Part shown: positions 13,794 to 14,625 of the stretch, piece after piece
Position numbering within the stretch: position 1 is the stretch's first letter
Layout: the number at the start of each line of letters is the position of its first letter
Source: JAGLQA01 sp023135565
Lineage (GTDB): Bacteria; Acidobacteriota; Aminicenantia; UBA2199
NCBI GenBank assembly: GCA_030639305.1
Contig: DAOWCY010000180.1
Coordinates: 1 to 14,625 of the forward strand
DNA length: 14,625 nucleotides
Direction of reading: 5' to 3'
The notes under the pieces: model-generated
Databases searched by the model: none
What the model was told of the DNA's origin: nothing
What the model saw: the letters and a program-made list of their open reading frames with translations, nothing else
Made by a program: the position numbers and the translations under genes

Positions 13794-14267
13794 TCAACAA
13801 AGCATGATTGTTTTGCCCTTAAGAAATGGCACTTGTTCGAGAAATTTACTTAAAGGAATTAGATCTAAAAAACTCACGCAGGGATTGGGCAGGGTGATTT
13901 TTTCTTCACCCTGTACGCTGCGCACTTTGCTAAGAGCCGGGTAGGGGGAAGCGGCGGTTTTATCTCTTCTCAGCAGGCTGTCTTCGATGGGTTGATCGAA
14001 GCAGCAGCCGGAAGTGATGCAGCAGCCCGTCTCGGAACAGTACCGGGATTCGTTTTTTTCTTCCCCATGGTGTATGTGATCGTGGTCTTCATCTTTGCAG
14101 TCGCAAATAAAACTGAGAAAAGCCAGTTCTACATCCGCGGAACCGTCCGGTTTAAAGCACAACACCTGGTTTAGTAGTATTTTCTGGGATAGGAAGAGGG
14201 CGTAGACAAGCAGCAGTAAAGCCGCGGCCCGGAATTTTTTCTCAGTCGATCTATTTTTTCTATTCAT
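13794..14267 (-). CDS. Small His/Cys-rich membrane-anchored protein at the head of the metal efflux operon
   Basis: 157 residues. A basic N-terminus precedes one hydrophobic helix (about 14-35), so the protein is probably anchored in, or secreted across, the inner membrane. Then comes VLCFKPDGSADVEL at 36-48, like the VLCxGxDGHVxxE motif of short hypothetical proteins found beside metal RND operons. A metal-binding-looking region follows: CDCKDEDHDHIHH (55-67), then Cys77, Cys82-83 and Cys88-89. This suggests a periplasmic metal sensor, buffer or chaperone; the exact role is unknown. It is the first gene after the promoter at 14326-14354. No strong Shine-Dalgarno sequence precedes the ATG at 14267. 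It lies 175 nt upstream of the channel gene, a gap that holds repeat elements. Confidence 0.75.
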   Translation of the reverse strand: MNRKNRSTEKKFRAAALLLLVYALFLSQKILLNQVLCFKPDGSADVELAFLSFICDCKDEDHDHIHHGEEKNESRYCSETGCCITSGCCFDQPIEDSLLRRDKTAASPYPALSKVRSVQGEEKITLPNPCVSFLDLIPLSKFLEQVPFLKGKTIMLC

Positions 14268-14325
14268 TATTTAAGTTTTCTAATAGTAATATACGGAAAA
14301 ACAAACGATAATGTTTTAGGACTGT

Positions 14326-14354
14326 AAAATATCACGCTCCCACCAAAAAGTCAA
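14326..14354 (-). promoter_or_regulatory. Promoter of the metal efflux operon
   Basis: On the minus strand, TTGACT (14354-14349), a 17-nt spacer and TATTTT (14331-14326). The expected start is about 50 nt before the ATG at 14267. A family B hairpin lies just upstream of the -35 box. No MerR-type long-spacer dyad was seen. Confidence 0.6.
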
Positions 14355-14355
14355 G

Positions 14356-14368
14356 CCCACTGCGTGGG
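14356..14368. repeat. Family B hairpin upstream of the metal operon promoter
   Basis: CCCAC-TGC-GTGGG, a perfect 5-3-5 palindrome followed by TTTCCTATAC, which matches the CCTATA tail of the family. It abuts the -35 box at 14354. Confidence 0.6.
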
Positions 14369-14415
14369 TTTCCTATACTACTGATGGGGAAAAATCTTGT
14401 TTTTTTGCGATGATT

Positions 14416-14477
14416 TAACACACCCCGCTTCGCGTCCACCTCCCGGCAAGTCTCAAGAGAGCTAACACACCCCGCTT
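14416..14477. repeat. Direct repeat in the right-hand intergenic region
   Basis: TAACACACCCCGCTT occurs identically at 14416-14430 and 14463-14477, 47 bp apart. An imperfect dyad, TCGTACT...AGTACTCGA, follows at about 14479-14505. The gap 14268-14592 otherwise holds only the minus-strand promoter, a family B hairpin, and the ribosome site of the gene at 14593. Confidence 0.55.
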
Positions 14478-14592
14478 TCTCGTACTTCGTTCCTCAGTAC
14501 TCGAAACCACCCCTCTCGTATTTGTGCCAAATGGCGACCCTTAAAATTACACAACAGGCTAAGCTTGTTAAAAAAAATTTAAGGAGTAAAAG

Positions 14593-14625
14593 ATGAATCA
14601 GCAAAGAAGCATAGAATTAGAAAAA
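14593..14625 (+). CDS. Start of an unidentified plus-strand gene, cut by the window edge
   Basis: The ATG at 14593 is preceded by AAGGAG at 14581-14586, with ideal spacing, and the frame stays open to the edge. Only 11 residues are visible (MNQQRSIELEK), too few to identify. The gene diverges from the metal efflux operon. Confidence 0.6.
   Translation, partial: MNQQRSIELEK

Noticed and set aside
14268..14592. tRNA, other RNA gene or integration site in the right-hand gap
   Set aside because: No cloverleaf, no known RNA motif and no integrase gene were seen.

Overview
The window comes from a bacterium with a Gram-negative envelope: it holds a complete three-part RND efflux system with an outer-membrane channel. 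GC content looks moderate, mid-40s by eye. I cannot name the species. A very long STAND-type protein with WD40 repeats, together with many dispersed GC-rich hairpins, would suit an environmental lineage or candidate phylum with a repeat-rich genome, but this is only an impression.

Left arm, positions 1-5307, minus strand. Three closely spaced genes run right to left from one strong promoter at about 5315-5343. First come two unrecognised proteins of 249 and 286 residues. Then comes a giant protein of at least 1225 residues that runs off the left edge. Its domain order is: a ParA/MinD-like ATPase with the variant P-loop KGGVGRT, an Mrr-like PD-(D/E)xK nuclease with an intact D...ExK core, a NACHT NTPase, pentapeptide-like repeats, and WD40 repeats of exactly 126 bp. 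This is the architecture of a nuclease-armed, NLR-like sensor. With its two small partners it is the best candidate in the window for an undescribed conflict or antiphage system.

Middle, 5308-7391, plus strand. Divergent from this operon are a 99-residue charged coiled-coil protein, preceded by a leader with several dyads, and a 470-residue AlbA_2 / HATPase_c_4 / winged-helix protein of the type often annotated as a transcriptional regulator. Three promoters with near-consensus boxes can be read. Two place the predicted transcription start almost on the start codon, which suggests leaderless mRNAs.

Right arm, 7572-14267, minus strand. This is a heavy-metal export operon, read right to left: a small His/Cys-rich membrane-anchored protein, a CzcC/CusC-type outer-membrane channel, a His-rich CzcB/CusB-type adaptor, and a CusA/CzcA-type RND pump. 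A promoter at 14326-14354 precedes it. A divergent plus-strand gene begins at 14593 and is cut by the right edge.

Repeats. Two families of small palindromic elements are scattered over the right half. Family A is a long stem with a T/A-rich top followed by a small GCC...GGC hairpin. It has three copies (about 7456-7517, 10966-11022, 13632-13690), one in each larger gap of the metal region, and its stems covary. Family B is a short GC stem closed by a GGC or TGC triloop followed by a motif like AGCCTATAAGG. It has about six copies. Three B copies, plus an A-like remnant, lie in frame inside the RND pump gene and appear to add roughly 45 and 27 residues to the pump.
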